From Streptomyces buecherae (GTDB taxonomy: Bacteria > Actinomycetota > Actinomycetes > Streptomycetales > Streptomycetaceae): 64,000 nt of DNA. The stretch spans positions 5,492,501-5,556,500 of the forward strand of contig NZ_CP060404.1 of NCBI RefSeq assembly GCF_014295035.1. The letters are read 5' to 3'. Below, one piece after another: positions 1-10,208 of this stretch (position 1 is the first letter of the stretch; each line of letters begins with the position of its first letter). The notes beneath the pieces are model-generated. The model did not search any database and was not told where the DNA came from. It saw nothing but the letters and a program-made list of their open reading frames with translations. The position numbers and the translations under genes are program-made.

Positions 1-1467
<1,467 letters not shown>

Positions 1468-1472
1468 CTGTC

Positions 1473-2471
1473 TCAGTCCACCGTCACGTAGTCGGGACCG
1501 GAGTAGCGCCCGGTGCTCAGCTTCTGGCGCTGCATCAGCAGGTCGTTCAGCAGGCTGGAGGCGCCGAAGCGGAACCAGTCGGCCGACAGCCAGCGCTCGC
1601 CCAGTGTCTCGTTCACCATCACCAGGTACTTGACGGCGTCCTTGGTCGTCCGGATGCCACCGGCCGGCTTGACGCCGACCTGCACGCCGGTGGTGGCGTG
1701 GAAGTCGCGCACCGCCTCCAGCATCAGCAGCGTCACCGGCGGCGTGGCGTTGACCGCCACCTTGCCCGTCGAGGTCTTGATGAAGTCGGCGCCCGCGAGC
1801 ATCGCGAGCCAGGAGGCGCGGCGCACGTTGTCGTACGTCTGGAGCTCGCCGGTCTCGAAGATGACCTTGAGGTGGGCGGCGTCACTGGACGAGGCGCCGG
1901 CGGGCCGGGCGCACGCCTCCTTGACCGCCCTGATCTCCTCGAAGACCTCCATGTACCGGCCGGAGAGGAAGGCGCCGCGGTCGATCACCATGTCGATCTC
2001 GTCCGCGCCGGCCGCCACCGCGTCCCGGGTGTCGGCCAGCTTGACCGGCAGCGCGGCGCGGCCCGCCGGGAACGCGGTGGCCACCGAGGCGACCTTGACC
2101 CCGGAGCCGGCCACGGCCTGGCGCGCGGTGGCCACCATGTCCGGGTAGACGCAGATGGCGGCGACCGGGGGCGCCCCGTCGCCGGGGCGCACGCCCTTGG
2201 TGCCGAGGGCCCGCACCTTGCCGGGGGTGTCGGCGCCTTCGAGTGTCGTCAGGTCGACCATGGAGATCGCCAGGTCGATGGCGTACGCCTTCGCCGACGT
2301 CTTGATCGAGCGGGTGCCGAGCGTCGCGGCGCGGGCGTCGAGGCCGACCGCGTCGACCCCCGGCAGGCCGTGCAGGAAGCGGCGCAGCGCGCCGTCGCTC
2401 GCGGTCACGTCCGCCAGCGACGCCAGGCGCCGCGCGGCTTCGTCGCCGTATGCGGGAACTGTGGTGGGCAT
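1473..2471 (-). CDS. deoC: Deoxyribose-phosphate aldolase
   Basis: Class I aldolase that cleaves 2-deoxyribose-5-phosphate into glyceraldehyde-3-phosphate and acetaldehyde in the cytoplasm. The 332-residue product has the Schiff-base lysine in GADFIKTSTG (K232), the DEIDMVID segment near residue 160 and the second active-site lysine in VGVKPAGG. The ATG at 2471 is chosen because the conserved sequence begins there; a GTG two codons upstream is an alternative. It is the first gene of an operon with the aldehyde dehydrogenase. A perfect 12-bp palindrome 20 bp before the start is repeated before the nucleoside phosphorylase gene, which suggests shared control. Confidence 0.95.
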   Translation of the reverse strand: MPTTVPAYGDEAARRLASLADVTASDGALRRFLHGLPGVDAVGLDARAATLGTRSIKTSAKAYAIDLAISMVDLTTLEGADTPGKVRALGTKGVRPGDGAPPVAAICVYPDMVATARQAVAGSGVKVASVATAFPAGRAALPVKLADTRDAVAAGADEIDMVIDRGAFLSGRYMEVFEEIRAVKEACARPAGASSSDAAHLKVIFETGELQTYDNVRRASWLAMLAGADFIKTSTGKVAVNATPPVTLLMLEAVRDFHATTGVQVGVKPAGGIRTTKDAVKYLVMVNETLGERWLSADWFRFGASSLLNDLLMQRQKLSTGRYSGPDYVTVD

Positions 2472-2490
2472 GGTCACCAGGCGAGCATAT

Positions 2491-2502
2491 CTACGCGCGT
2501 AG
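2491..2502. promoter_or_regulatory. Candidate operator upstream of deoC (CTACGCGCGTAG)
   Basis: A perfect 12-bp palindrome lies 20-31 bp upstream of the deoC ATG. An identical copy stands 26-37 bp before the purine nucleoside phosphorylase start at 6694-6705. Read from the + strand here and from the - strand there, identity extends to 14 bases (ATCTACGCGCGTAG). Position and sharing by two genes of one pathway suggest a repressor site. The binding protein is unknown; the DeoR-family gene at 9015 is one candidate. Confidence 0.6.
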
Positions 2503-2588
2503 CGGCCTGTCACCCCCGTGAATCGACGCACTTTTTCGATGCGGTAACGCAACGTCCGCATTCCGGAGCGTCGGGCACAATCGGGCGC

Positions 2589-3662
2589 ATGACGAGTCCG
2601 GACCCCTCCTCCTCCCACGCGCGGCCGGAGCCCTCCGCCCCCGCGCAGCCGGAGCCGCCCGAGCCGACCGGCGCGGACCGGCCCGCCGGCACGGCCGACC
2701 GGTCCGGCCGGGCGGACCCCGCAGGCCCCGTGGACCCCGTGGCCGCCACCGCCCCGGCCGACCAGGCTGACCAGGCCCAACGGCCCGAGAAGCCGGAGCG
2801 GTCCGAGAAGCCGGAGCGGGCCGGGAAGCCGGACCAGCGCGCGGAGCCCGAGCGGGCCGAACAACCCGCGAAGCCCGAGCAGGCTGAGCGGGCTGGGCAG
2901 CCCGACCCGCCCGCGCGGACCAGGCTGACCAAGACGCCCCGCGCCACCGCCGGGTCCGGGGCGGCCGGCGCGGGCCGAGGCGCCACCCGATCGGGCCAGC
3001 GCGCCCGGCCGGCGGGGCGCTCGGCATCCCCGTCGCGGGACGCGGACGCGGAGGTGTACGAGGACCGGGTCTACCGCTCCACCGGCGCCATGGCCACCGG
3101 CGTGCTGCTGCTCGTGCTCGGCGCCTGGCTCGGCGGCGACGCGCTGGTCCGTGGCGAGGGACGCACGCCGTGGCTCTCCCTGTCCGGGCTGCTCCTCGTG
3201 GTGCCGCTGGTGGTGGCGTTCACGCTGCGCCCGGCGGTGTTCGCGGGCGCGGACCGGCTCCTGGTGCGCAACCCGTTCCGTACGATCACGCTGCCCTGGC
3301 AGTCGGTCGAGGGGGCCCGCGCCGGCTACAGCAGCGAGGTGCTGGCCGGCGGCGGGAAGTACCAGCTCTGGGCCATCCCGGTCTCGCTGCGGCAGCGCAA
3401 GCGCGCCTCGCGGCAGCAGGCGCGCGCCGCCGCCGAGGACGTGAGCGGGCGCGCGCCGGTGGGCGTCCGGCGCGGCGACACGCTGGCCGACTCCGGCCGC
3501 GCCCCCTCGGACCAGGCCATCGACGACATCCGCGAGCTGGCCGAGCGGCACGCCACTCGGCCCGGCGCCCAGGGCCAGCCGACCGCGCGCTGGGCGTGGG
3601 AGGTGCTGGCACCGGCGGCGGTGGGCGCCGTACTGCTGATCGTCCTGGCCAGCACGGGCTGA
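2589..3662 (+). CDS. PH-domain membrane protein with long disordered N-terminus
   Basis: A 357-residue protein in three parts. The first 155 or so residues are a low-complexity stretch rich in Pro, Glu, Arg and Lys with repeats such as KPER and AEPERAEQP. Next come two hydrophobic helices (GVLLLVLGAWLGG and SGLLLVVPLVVAFTL). Then follows a small beta-rich PH-like domain (residues about 205-260, LRPAVFAGADRLLVRNPFRTI onward), with a final hydrophobic helix at the C-terminus. This layout is that of the actinobacterial bacterial-PH membrane proteins of unknown function. A CACAAT hexamer ends 7 bp before the ATG and there is no clear ribosome binding site, so the message may be leaderless. Divergent from deoC. 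Confidence 0.75.
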   Translation: MTSPDPSSSHARPEPSAPAQPEPPEPTGADRPAGTADRSGRADPAGPVDPVAATAPADQADQAQRPEKPERSEKPERAGKPDQRAEPERAEQPAKPEQAERAGQPDPPARTRLTKTPRATAGSGAAGAGRGATRSGQRARPAGRSASPSRDADAEVYEDRVYRSTGAMATGVLLLVLGAWLGGDALVRGEGRTPWLSLSGLLLVVPLVVAFTLRPAVFAGADRLLVRNPFRTITLPWQSVEGARAGYSSEVLAGGGKYQLWAIPVSLRQRKRASRQQARAAAEDVSGRAPVGVRRGDTLADSGRAPSDQAIDDIRELAERHATRPGAQGQPTARWAWEVLAPAAVGAVLLIVLASTG

Positions 3663-3683
3663 GCGCGGCCGTCCGCGCACGCG

Positions 3684-3725
3684 TGGGGGCCGGCCCGAGT
3701 CACACGACCCGGGCCGGCCCCCACG
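3684..3725. terminator. Bidirectional terminator-like hairpin
   Basis: A perfect 15-bp inverted repeat (GTGGGGGCCGGCCCG and its complement) with a 12-nt loop, set between the convergent PH-domain gene and the phosphosugar mutase gene. No T-tract follows, as is usual in Streptomyces. Confidence 0.8.
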
Positions 3726-3744
3726 GCATACCGCCGACCCGGCG

Positions 3745-5520
3745 TCAGATGCCGGCCGCCACGGCCAGGTCGCGCTTGACGGCTTCCAGCACCTCCCGCG
3801 CGCGGGCGCGGGCCGCGGGGAGCGCGTCGGGCGCGGCCACCGGGAGGACGACCTCCAGGTAGCACTTGAGCTTGGGCTCGGTACCGCTCGGCCGCACGAT
3901 GACCCGGGCCGTCTCGACGCCGGAGCCCGCGCCGCCGGCCAGGTGGTAGCGCAGCCCGTCGGTGGGCGGCAGCGCCTCGGAGCCCTGGGACAGGTCCTGG
4001 GCCGAGGTCACCGGCAGCCCGGCGAGGTCGGTGGGCGGCTGCGCGCGCAGCCGTTCCATGGCCGCCGCGATCACGGACAGGTCTTGGACCCGCACCGAGA
4101 GCTGGTCGGTCGCGTGCAGGCCGTGCGCGAGCGCCAGCTCGTCCAGCAGCTCGACCAGCGTCCGGCCCTCCGCCCTGAGCCCCGCCGCCAACTCGGCCAC
4201 GAGCAGCGCGGCGGTGATGCCGTCCTTGTCGCGCACGCCGGCCGGGTCCACGCAGTAGCCGAGCGCCTCCTCGTACGCGTAGCGCACGCCGTCGACGCGG
4301 GCCAGCCACTTGAAGCCGGTGAGCGTCTCGGCGTACGGCACGCCGGCGGTGGCCGCGATCCGGGAGAGCAGCGACGAGGAGACGATGGTGGTGGCGAAGG
4401 TGGTGTCGGTCGCGCTCTGGCCGCCTTGGCCAGCGCGGCCCGTGCGCACCAGGTGCGCCGCGAGCAGCGCGCCGACCTCGTCGCCGCGCAGCATCCGCCA
4501 GCCGGCGGGTTCCTCGGGCGCGGGGACGGCCACGGCGCAGCGGTCGGCGTCGGGGTCGTTGGCGATGACGAGGTCGGGGGCGGCGCCGGCGTCGGCGGCG
4601 GTCGCGCGGGCCGTGGCGAACGCGAGGTCCATCGCGCCCGGTTCCTCCGGGTTGGGGAACGCGACGGTCGGGAAGTCCGGGTCGGGCTCGGCCTGCTCGG
4701 CGACGACGGTGGGCGCCGGGAAGCCGGCGCGCGCGAACGCGGCGGTCAGGGTCTCCCGCCCGACGCCGTGCAGCGGCGTGTAGACGACGCGCACCGCGCG
4801 CGGCGAGCCCTCGGTCAGCACGCTGGCGGCGCGCTCCAGGTACGCCTCGACGACGTCCTCGCCGGCGATCTCCCAGCCGGCGTCGGGCCGGGGCACCGCG
4901 TGGACGCTGGCGACCGCGGCGATCTCGGCGGCGATCTCCGCGTCGGCCGGCGGGACGATCTGCGAGCCGCCACGGGACGCGGTGCCGGCGACGCCGTCGC
5001 CGAGGTAGACCTTGTAGCCGTTGTCGCGGGGCGGGTTGTGGCTCGCGGTGACCTCCACGCCGGCGACCGCGCCCAGGTGCCGGATGGCGAAGGCGAGCAC
5101 GGGCGTGGGCAGCGGGCGCGGCAGCAGCACGGCGCGCAGCCCGGCGCCGACCATGACGGCGGCGGTGTCGCGGGCGAAGTCGGCGCTGCGGTGTCGGGCG
5201 TCGTAGCCGATGACGACCAGCCCCGGCCCGGGCCGGCCACCGGCCGGCTGGGCGTCCTGAGCGGGGCGCGGGCGCTGCCGGTTGAGGTAGCTGGCCAGGC
5301 CGGCGGCGGCCCGGATGACCACCGCGCGGTTCATCCGCATCGGGCCGGCGCCCAGCTCGGCGCGGAGGCCCGCGGTGCCGAACTGGAGCGTGCCCGCGAA
5401 GCGCGCGGCCAGCTCGTCGCCCGCCCCGGCCTCGATGAGGTCCGTCAGCTCCTGCCGGGTGTCCGGGTCGGGGTCGTCCGACAGCCAGTCCCGGGCTCGG
5501 GCGATCAGTTCGTGCTGCAC
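3745..5520 (-). CDS. Phosphosugar mutase of the phosphohexomutase superfamily (possible phosphopentomutase)
   Basis: Moves a phosphate between C1 and C6 (or C5) of a sugar through a phosphoserine enzyme. The 591-residue product has the phosphoserine loop TASHNPP, the metal loop NDPDADRC and, near the C-terminus, the phosphate-binding VRPSGTEPKLK. The GTG at 5520 is chosen as the conserved sequence (QHELIARARDWL) begins there; upstream in-frame codons look non-coding. The family is usually named phosphomannomutase, but it lies between a nucleoside phosphorylase and deoC. Conversion of (deoxy)ribose-1-phosphate to the 5-phosphate would fill the missing step of that pathway. This role is inferred from context only. 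Confidence 0.88.
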   Translation of the reverse strand: MQHELIARARDWLSDDPDPDTRQELTDLIEAGAGDELAARFAGTLQFGTAGLRAELGAGPMRMNRAVVIRAAAGLASYLNRQRPRPAQDAQPAGGRPGPGLVVIGYDARHRSADFARDTAAVMVGAGLRAVLLPRPLPTPVLAFAIRHLGAVAGVEVTASHNPPRDNGYKVYLGDGVAGTASRGGSQIVPPADAEIAAEIAAVASVHAVPRPDAGWEIAGEDVVEAYLERAASVLTEGSPRAVRVVYTPLHGVGRETLTAAFARAGFPAPTVVAEQAEPDPDFPTVAFPNPEEPGAMDLAFATARATAADAGAAPDLVIANDPDADRCAVAVPAPEEPAGWRMLRGDEVGALLAAHLVRTGRAGQGGQSATDTTFATTIVSSSLLSRIAATAGVPYAETLTGFKWLARVDGVRYAYEEALGYCVDPAGVRDKDGITAALLVAELAAGLRAEGRTLVELLDELALAHGLHATDQLSVRVQDLSVIAAAMERLRAQPPTDLAGLPVTSAQDLSQGSEALPPTDGLRYHLAGGAGSGVETARVIVRPSGTEPKLKCYLEVVLPVAAPDALPAARARAREVLEAVKRDLAVAAGI

Positions 5521-5822
5521 GGTGGTTCCGCCTCTCGCGTGGGGGTTCGCGTCCTTCGGGATGCCGGCTCGGGCGCCGGTCCGGGGCGCCACAGGGCGCG
5601 TGCGGGCGAGCCTACGAGCAACGGCCTGCCTCGGCCGGTACGGGTCGCCGCTACGGTCCGGGCCAGCAGGCCCGCCCCGGGCTGCCGTCCCGCGCGGCCG
5701 TCCCGCACGGAGCCACCCCGAGCAGGCCCACCCGGGGCGGGCCGACCCGCGTGGAGCCGTGCCGAGTGGAGCGCGGGGTGGTCGGCCGGGCCGACGCGGC
5801 CGGGCCGGCCCTGAATGTCCGC
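5521..5822. other. Intergenic stretch without a recognised gene
   Basis: About 300 bp between the mutase start and the phosphorylase stop, both on the - strand. It must hold the mutase promoter. A short GTCGGCC/GGCCGAC inverted repeat at 5781-5795 could help terminate phosphorylase transcripts. Open frames here show no family resemblance. Confidence 0.5.
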
Positions 5823-6668
5823 TCAGAGCTTGCCGAGCACCTGGCTCAGCAGGCTGCCCATCCGGGCGGCCGAGTCGCGGCCCGCCTGGAGGACCTCCTC
5901 GTGGTTGAGGGGCTCGCCGGTCATGCCCGCGGCGAGGTTGGTCACCAGCGAGATGCCGAGCACCTCGGCGCCGGCCTCGCGGGCCGCGATGGCCTCCAGC
6001 GTGGTGGACATGCCCACCAGGTCGGCGCCCATCGTGCGGATCATCGCGATCTCGGCGGGCGTCTCGTAGTGCGGCCCGGGGAACTGGGCGTACACGCCCT
6101 CCTCAAGGGAGGGGTCGACCTGCTGGCACAGGGCGCGCAGGCGCGGCGAGTACAGGTCGGTGAGGTCGACGAAGTTGGGGCCGACGATCGGGGAGGTCGC
6201 CGTGAGGTTGATGTGGTCGCTGATCAGCACCGGCTGGCCGACGCGCATCCCGACCCGCAGCCCGCCGCAGCCGTTGGTGAGCACGACGGTCTTACAGCCC
6301 GCGGCGACGGCGGTGCGCACGCCGTGCGCCACGGCGGCCACGTCCCGGTTCTCGTAGTAGTGCGTACGGCCGAGGAAGACCAGCGCGCGCTTGTCGCCGA
6401 TGCGGTACGAGCGGACCGTGCCGGCGTGGCCGGCGACGGCGGGGGCGGGGAAGCCGGGCAGCTCGGTGACCGGGAACTCGTGGTCCGCGGTGCCGAGCGC
6501 GTCGGTGGCGGGCACCCAGCCGGAGCCCATGACGAGCGCGACGTCGTGGGTCTCGGCGCCGGTGAGCTCGCGCAGGCGTGCGGCGGCGCCGTCGGCGGCG
6601 GCGAAGGGGGTCTGGCCGCCGGCGTGGAGCGGGCCGCCCTGGATGTCCGAAGAAGCTGATGCGTTCAC
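5823..6668 (-). CDS. Purine nucleoside phosphorylase
   Basis: Phosphorolysis of purine (deoxy)nucleosides to the base and (deoxy)ribose-1-phosphate. The 281-residue size and motifs match the trimeric PNP/MTAP family: the phosphate-binding MGSGW near residue 50, GRTHYYEN, the segment TNGCGGL, and the family stretch [10 protein letters not shown]. The GTG at 6668 is chosen; a second GTG two codons upstream is possible. A palindromic operator candidate lies 26 bp upstream. With the mutase, deoC and aldehyde dehydrogenase downstream it forms a complete deoxyribonucleoside catabolic route. Confidence 0.93.
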   Translation of the reverse strand: MNASASSDIQGGPLHAGGQTPFAAADGAAARLRELTGAETHDVALVMGSGWVPATDALGTADHEFPVTELPGFPAPAVAGHAGTVRSYRIGDKRALVFLGRTHYYENRDVAAVAHGVRTAVAAGCKTVVLTNGCGGLRVGMRVGQPVLISDHINLTATSPIVGPNFVDLTDLYSPRLRALCQQVDPSLEEGVYAQFPGPHYETPAEIAMIRTMGADLVGMSTTLEAIAAREAGAEVLGISLVTNLAAGMTGEPLNHEEVLQAGRDSAARMGSLLSQVLGKL

Positions 6669-6693
6669 GCGCACGAGGGTAACCGGTAATCCC

Positions 6694-6705
6694 CTACGCG
6701 CGTAG
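6694..6705. promoter_or_regulatory. Candidate operator upstream of the nucleoside phosphorylase gene
   Basis: Second exact copy of the palindrome CTACGCGCGTAG, 26 bp before the GTG start at 6668. The first copy is before deoC at 2491-2502. I noticed no other copy in the window. Confidence 0.6.
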
Positions 6706-6796
6706 ATGCGTTTGCGACGATGTGCGGGCCAGTGGCCTGGTTCGGTCCTTACTGGCCCGTACGAAACCGTCGTGACCTGCGCGAACGCCGTTCGGC

Positions 6797-7234
6797 TCAG
6801 CAGGGGCGCTTGCGCAGCTCCATCACGTAGTCGTGCGGTGCGCCCGCCGACTCCGCGGCGTCCGCGATCTCCCCCAGATGGCGGGCCGACGGCAGCCCGC
6901 CCTCGTACCCGTTGAGCACGTACAGCCAGGCGCTCTCCTCGCCGTCCAGCGTGTGCACCCGCATGCGCGCCCGGCGGTAGATGTCGAGCCCCACGCCCTC
7001 CCAGCCGTCCAGCGACTCCTCGTCCATCGGGGCGATGTCGTAGAGGGCGACGAAGACCTGCGAGCCGGGTACTTCGACCAGCGTCGGCAGCGCCCCCTCC
7101 CAGCCCATCTGTTCGCCGCCGAAGGTGAGTCGCCAGCCGGAGAGCCAGCCGGTGCCGCGCAGCGGCGAGTGCGGGGCGCGGCGGGACATCAGCCGCGCGT
7201 CGAGGTTGCCGGCGTACGCGGCGTAGAGCGACAT
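6797..7234 (-). CDS. Gamma-glutamylcyclotransferase-like (GGCT/BtrG fold) protein
   Basis: A 145-residue cytosolic protein of the GGCT-like fold, which releases 5-oxoproline from gamma-glutamyl compounds in characterised members. The N-terminal glycine-rich loop is seen in [12 protein letters not shown] (family YxSNL-type motif), followed by the beta-barrel stretch GWRLTFGG and a glutamate-rich active-site segment ([10 protein letters not shown]). The ATG at 7234 is preferred to the one nine codons upstream because the conserved loop begins there. Divergent from the LpdA-type gene at 7476. Substrate unknown. Confidence 0.82.
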   Translation of the reverse strand: MSLYAAYAGNLDARLMSRRAPHSPLRGTGWLSGWRLTFGGEQMGWEGALPTLVEVPGSQVFVALYDIAPMDEESLDGWEGVGLDIYRRARMRVHTLDGEESAWLYVLNGYEGGLPSARHLGEIADAAESAGAPHDYVMELRKRPC

Positions 7235-7475
7235 GACCTTGAGGGTACGGGAGAGCCGCAAGGCGACGTCTGTGACGGCGTCCGCGCAGCCCGGACGCGC
7301 GCGGCCGGCCCGGAGGGCCCCGACAGGCGGGTGTTTTGTTGGGTGCGGGACAATGGGGCACGTAACTCATCCCCCTGGGGGCGACCCCCGGACCGGCCGG
7401 CGGTGACACCGGCCGCCTTCGCGGCGCGGTCGGGCATCCCGGGCCGACCGAGACGAATACGCGAGGCGAACTTCA

Positions 7476-8915
7476 GTGACCCGGATCGTGATCATTGGCG
7501 GCGGACCTGGCGGCTACGAGGCGGCGCTGGTCGCGGCGCAGCTCGGAGCGGACGTGACCGTCGTGGACTGCGACGGTCTCGGCGGGGCTTCGGTGCTGAC
7601 CGACTGCGTGCCGTCGAAGACGCTGATCGCGACGGCAGAGGTGATGACGACCTTCGACTCCTCCTACGAGGAGCTGGGCATCATCGTCGCCGACGACACG
7701 CCGCCGATGGAGCAGGCCGCCCGGGTGGTCGGCGTGGATCTCGGAAAGGTCAACCGCCGGGTCAAGCGGCTGGCGCTGGCCCAGTCGCACGACATCACCG
7801 CCTCCGTCACCCGTGCGGGTGCCCGGGTCATGCGCGGTCGCGGGCGTATCGAGCCCGCGCAGGCGCCCGACGGCTCGCGCACGGTGACCGTGCAGGCGGC
7901 CGACGGTACGGAGGAGACGCTGGCGGCGGACGCGGTCCTGATCGCCACCGGCGCCCACCCCCGGGAGATCCCGGACGCGCTGCCGGACGGCGAGCGCATC
8001 CTGAACTGGACCCAGGTCTACGACCTCGACGAGCTGCCCGCCGAGCTGATCGTGGTCGGCTCGGGCGTCACCGGCGCCGAGTTCGCCGGCGCGTACCAGG
8101 CCCTCGGTTCCAAGGTCACCCTCGTCTCCTCGCGCGACCGGGTGCTGCCGGGCGAGGACCCGGACGCGGCGGCCGTCCTGGAGGACGTCTTCCGCCGCCG
8201 CGGGATGAACGTGATGGCCCGCTCGCGCGCGCAGTCCGCCAAGCGGGTGGGCGACCGGGTCGAGGTGACGCTCGCCGACGGGCGCGTCATCTCCGGCACG
8301 CACTGCCTGATGGCGGTCGGCTCCATCCCCAACACCGCGCGGATGGGCCTGGAGGAGGCCGGGGTCAGGCTGAAGGAGTCCGGTCACATCTGGACCGACA
8401 AGGTCTCCCGTACGAGCGCGCCGGGCGTGTACGCGGCCGGCGACTGCACCGGCATCTTCGCCCTCGCCTCGGTGGCGGCCATGCAGGGGCGCATCGCGAT
8501 GTACCACTTCCTCGGCGAGCCGGTGGCCCCGCTGAACCTGAAGGCGGTGTCCGCGAACGTGTTCACCGACCCGGAGATCGCCACCGTCGGCTACACGCAG
8601 GCCGACGTGGACAGCGGGAAGATCGACGCCCGGGTGGTCAAGCTGCCGCTGCTGCGCAACGCGCGGGCCAAGATGCAGGGCATCCGGGACGGCTTCGTCA
8701 AGCTGTTCTGCCGGCCGGGCACCGGCATCGTGGTGGGCGGCGTGGTGGTCTCGCCGCGCGCGAGCGAGCTGATCCACCCGATCTCGGTCGCGGTGGACAA
8801 CAACCTGACGGTCGCGCAGATCGCGAACACCTTCACGGTCTACCCCTCGCTGTCGGGTTCGATCGCCGAGGTGGCCCGCCAGCTCCAGACCCGCAAGACG
8901 CAAAACGAGCTCTAA
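7476..8915 (+). CDS. LpdA-type flavoprotein, probable NAD(P)H:quinone dehydrogenase rather than lipoamide dehydrogenase
   Basis: A 479-residue pyridine nucleotide-disulphide oxidoreductase-fold protein. An FAD-binding GGGPGG is at residues 8-13, an NAD(P)-binding VVGSGVTGAEFAG lies near residue 190, and a second FAD motif reads VYAAGDCTG. The redox loop reads GGASVLTDCVPSK: the first cysteine of the disulphide is Ser39 and only Cys44 remains. The C-terminal His-Glu pair of true lipoamide dehydrogenases is also missing (TVYPSLSG where HAHPTLSE is usual). The same losses are known in Mycobacterium LpdA (Rv3303c), an NAD(P)H quinone reductase, so quinone reduction is the likely activity. Start is the GTG at 7476. 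Confidence 0.88.
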   Translation: MTRIVIIGGGPGGYEAALVAAQLGADVTVVDCDGLGGASVLTDCVPSKTLIATAEVMTTFDSSYEELGIIVADDTPPMEQAARVVGVDLGKVNRRVKRLALAQSHDITASVTRAGARVMRGRGRIEPAQAPDGSRTVTVQAADGTEETLAADAVLIATGAHPREIPDALPDGERILNWTQVYDLDELPAELIVVGSGVTGAEFAGAYQALGSKVTLVSSRDRVLPGEDPDAAAVLEDVFRRRGMNVMARSRAQSAKRVGDRVEVTLADGRVISGTHCLMAVGSIPNTARMGLEEAGVRLKESGHIWTDKVSRTSAPGVYAAGDCTGIFALASVAAMQGRIAMYHFLGEPVAPLNLKAVSANVFTDPEIATVGYTQADVDSGKIDARVVKLPLLRNARAKMQGIRDGFVKLFCRPGTGIVVGGVVVSPRASELIHPISVAVDNNLTVAQIANTFTVYPSLSGSIAEVARQLQTRKTQNEL

Positions 8916-8962
8916 CGCACTCCTATACCACCTGTGCTGCCCAGCAGTGAACAACTTCTGCT

Positions 8963-9040
8963 AATTGGCGGAACCGGCTGAAAGCAGACGGTCGTTGGCG
9001 TTACTGTCAGTTTCGTGTTCGCTGCAGAACGTCGCCAATT
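8963..9040. promoter_or_regulatory. Widely spaced inverted repeat around the deoR-type start, possible autoregulatory sites
   Basis: AATTGGCG at 8963-8970 and its complement CGCCAATT at 9033-9040 flank the GTG start of the DeoR-family gene, with a related GTTGGCG at 8994-9000 between them. DeoR proteins often bind spaced repeats over their own promoter. Weak evidence, from pattern only. Confidence 0.3.
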
Positions 9041-10043
9041 GATCCTTGAAATGGTGCGCGCGAACGGAGCCGTCTCGCTCCGTGAGCTCGCCCGTGTCGT
9101 CCAGACCTCCGAAGTGACCGTACGGCGGGACGTGCGGGCGCTGGAGGCGGAAGGACTGCTCGACCGCCGGCACGGCGGTGCGGTATTGCCGGGTGGTTTC
9201 ACCAGGGAGTCCGGCTTTCCGCAAAAGTCCCATCTAGCAACCGCGGAGAAGACGGCCATCGCCGACCTCGCCGCCGGCCTCGTCGAAGAGGGCGAGGCCG
9301 TGGTGGTCGGCGCGGGGACGACGACGCAGGAGCTGGCCCGCCGGCTCGCCCGCGTCCCCGGTCTGACCGTGGTCACCAACTCCCTGCTCGTCGCCCAGGC
9401 CCTGGCCCACGCCAACCGGGTCGAGGTCGTCATGACCGGTGGCACCCTCCGCGGCTCCAACTACGCCCTGGTGGGCAGCGGCGCCGAGCAGTCCCTCCAG
9501 GGGCTGCGGGTCTCCCGCGCCTTCCTCTCCGGCAGCGGGCTGACCGCCGAGCGCGGCCTGTCCACGTCCAACATGCTCTCGGCGAGCGTGGACCGGGCGC
9601 TGGTGCAGGCGGCGGCCGAGGTGGTCGTCCTCGCGGACCACTCGAAGCTGGGCACCGACACCATGTTCCAGACCGTGCCCACGGACGTGATCACGCGGCT
9701 GGTGACGAACGAGCCGCTGACCCGGGACGAGCGCTCGGCCACCGAACTCCAGGCCCTCGCCGACCAGGGGGTGCAGATCGCCGTCGCCGGCGTCGGGCAG
9801 CCGGCCCCCGCTCCCGGCCAGGGCCAGGGCGCCGGCCCCGGCGCCGGCCCGGGCGCCGGCCCGGGCCGCACCGACGGCGGCCCCGCCGTGGGGCGGCCGG
9901 CGCGGCGCGACATGCCGCTGCCGGGCCCGCGCCGTACGCATCCCCCCACGGCACCCGGTGGCCCGGGGCTGCGGGGTCCGGTGTCCCTGTCCGAACAACA
10001 ACTCGGCGGCCGGGTGGCGGACCTGGCACCCCGCCGGCGCTGA
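9015..10043 (+). CDS. DeoR/GlpR-family transcriptional regulator with a Gly/Pro-rich C-terminal tail
   Basis: The N-terminal winged helix (residues 3-58) includes the recognition segment TSEVTVRRDVRALE and the family signature LDRRHGGA. The sugar-phosphate-sensing DeoRC domain follows (residues 75-235) with the usual phosphate-binding loops (VVGAGTTT, LSGSGLTAERGLS, VLADHSKLG). The last 90 or so residues are low complexity (GAGPGAGPG repeats, then Arg-Pro-rich sequence) and are not part of the family. The GTG at 9015 is chosen because the conserved domain starts there. It could be the regulator of the nucleoside catabolic genes 3-6 kb away, but nothing in the sequence proves this. Confidence 0.88.
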   Translation: MFAAERRQLILEMVRANGAVSLRELARVVQTSEVTVRRDVRALEAEGLLDRRHGGAVLPGGFTRESGFPQKSHLATAEKTAIADLAAGLVEEGEAVVVGAGTTTQELARRLARVPGLTVVTNSLLVAQALAHANRVEVVMTGGTLRGSNYALVGSGAEQSLQGLRVSRAFLSGSGLTAERGLSTSNMLSASVDRALVQAAAEVVVLADHSKLGTDTMFQTVPTDVITRLVTNEPLTRDERSATELQALADQGVQIAVAGVGQPAPAPGQGQGAGPGAGPGAGPGRTDGGPAVGRPARRDMPLPGPRRTHPPTAPGGPGLRGPVSLSEQQLGGRVADLAPRRR

Positions 10044-10050
10044 GCACACC

Positions 10051-10079
10051 CCGGGCCGGGCACGGAGCCCCGCCCGGGT
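10051..10079. terminator. Hairpin between convergent deoR-type and tetR-type genes
   Basis: CCCGGGCCGGGC and GCCCCGCCCGGG pair over 12 bp with one mismatch around a 5-nt loop, directly after the stop codon at 10043. Confidence 0.6.
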
Positions 10080-10208
10080 CCGCACGCACGCGCCCTCGGG
10101 CCGACGCACCCCGCGCGCCGGCCCGGGGGCGCGTGCGCGCCCGCGGCCCCCGGCGGCCCGTCGGCGGGTCGACCGCCGCCCGGACGGGGCGCGGCGGGCG
10201 CGGACGCG

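Noticed and set aside
3943-5814. 623-codon + strand frame opposite the phosphosugar mutase
   Set aside because: No family resemblance and a repetitive Arg/Gly/Val/His composition. The - strand carries all mutase motifs.
7476-8915. Lipoamide dehydrogenase (Lpd) as name for the flavoprotein
   Set aside because: One redox cysteine and the catalytic histidine are missing, so the true Lpd reaction is unlikely.
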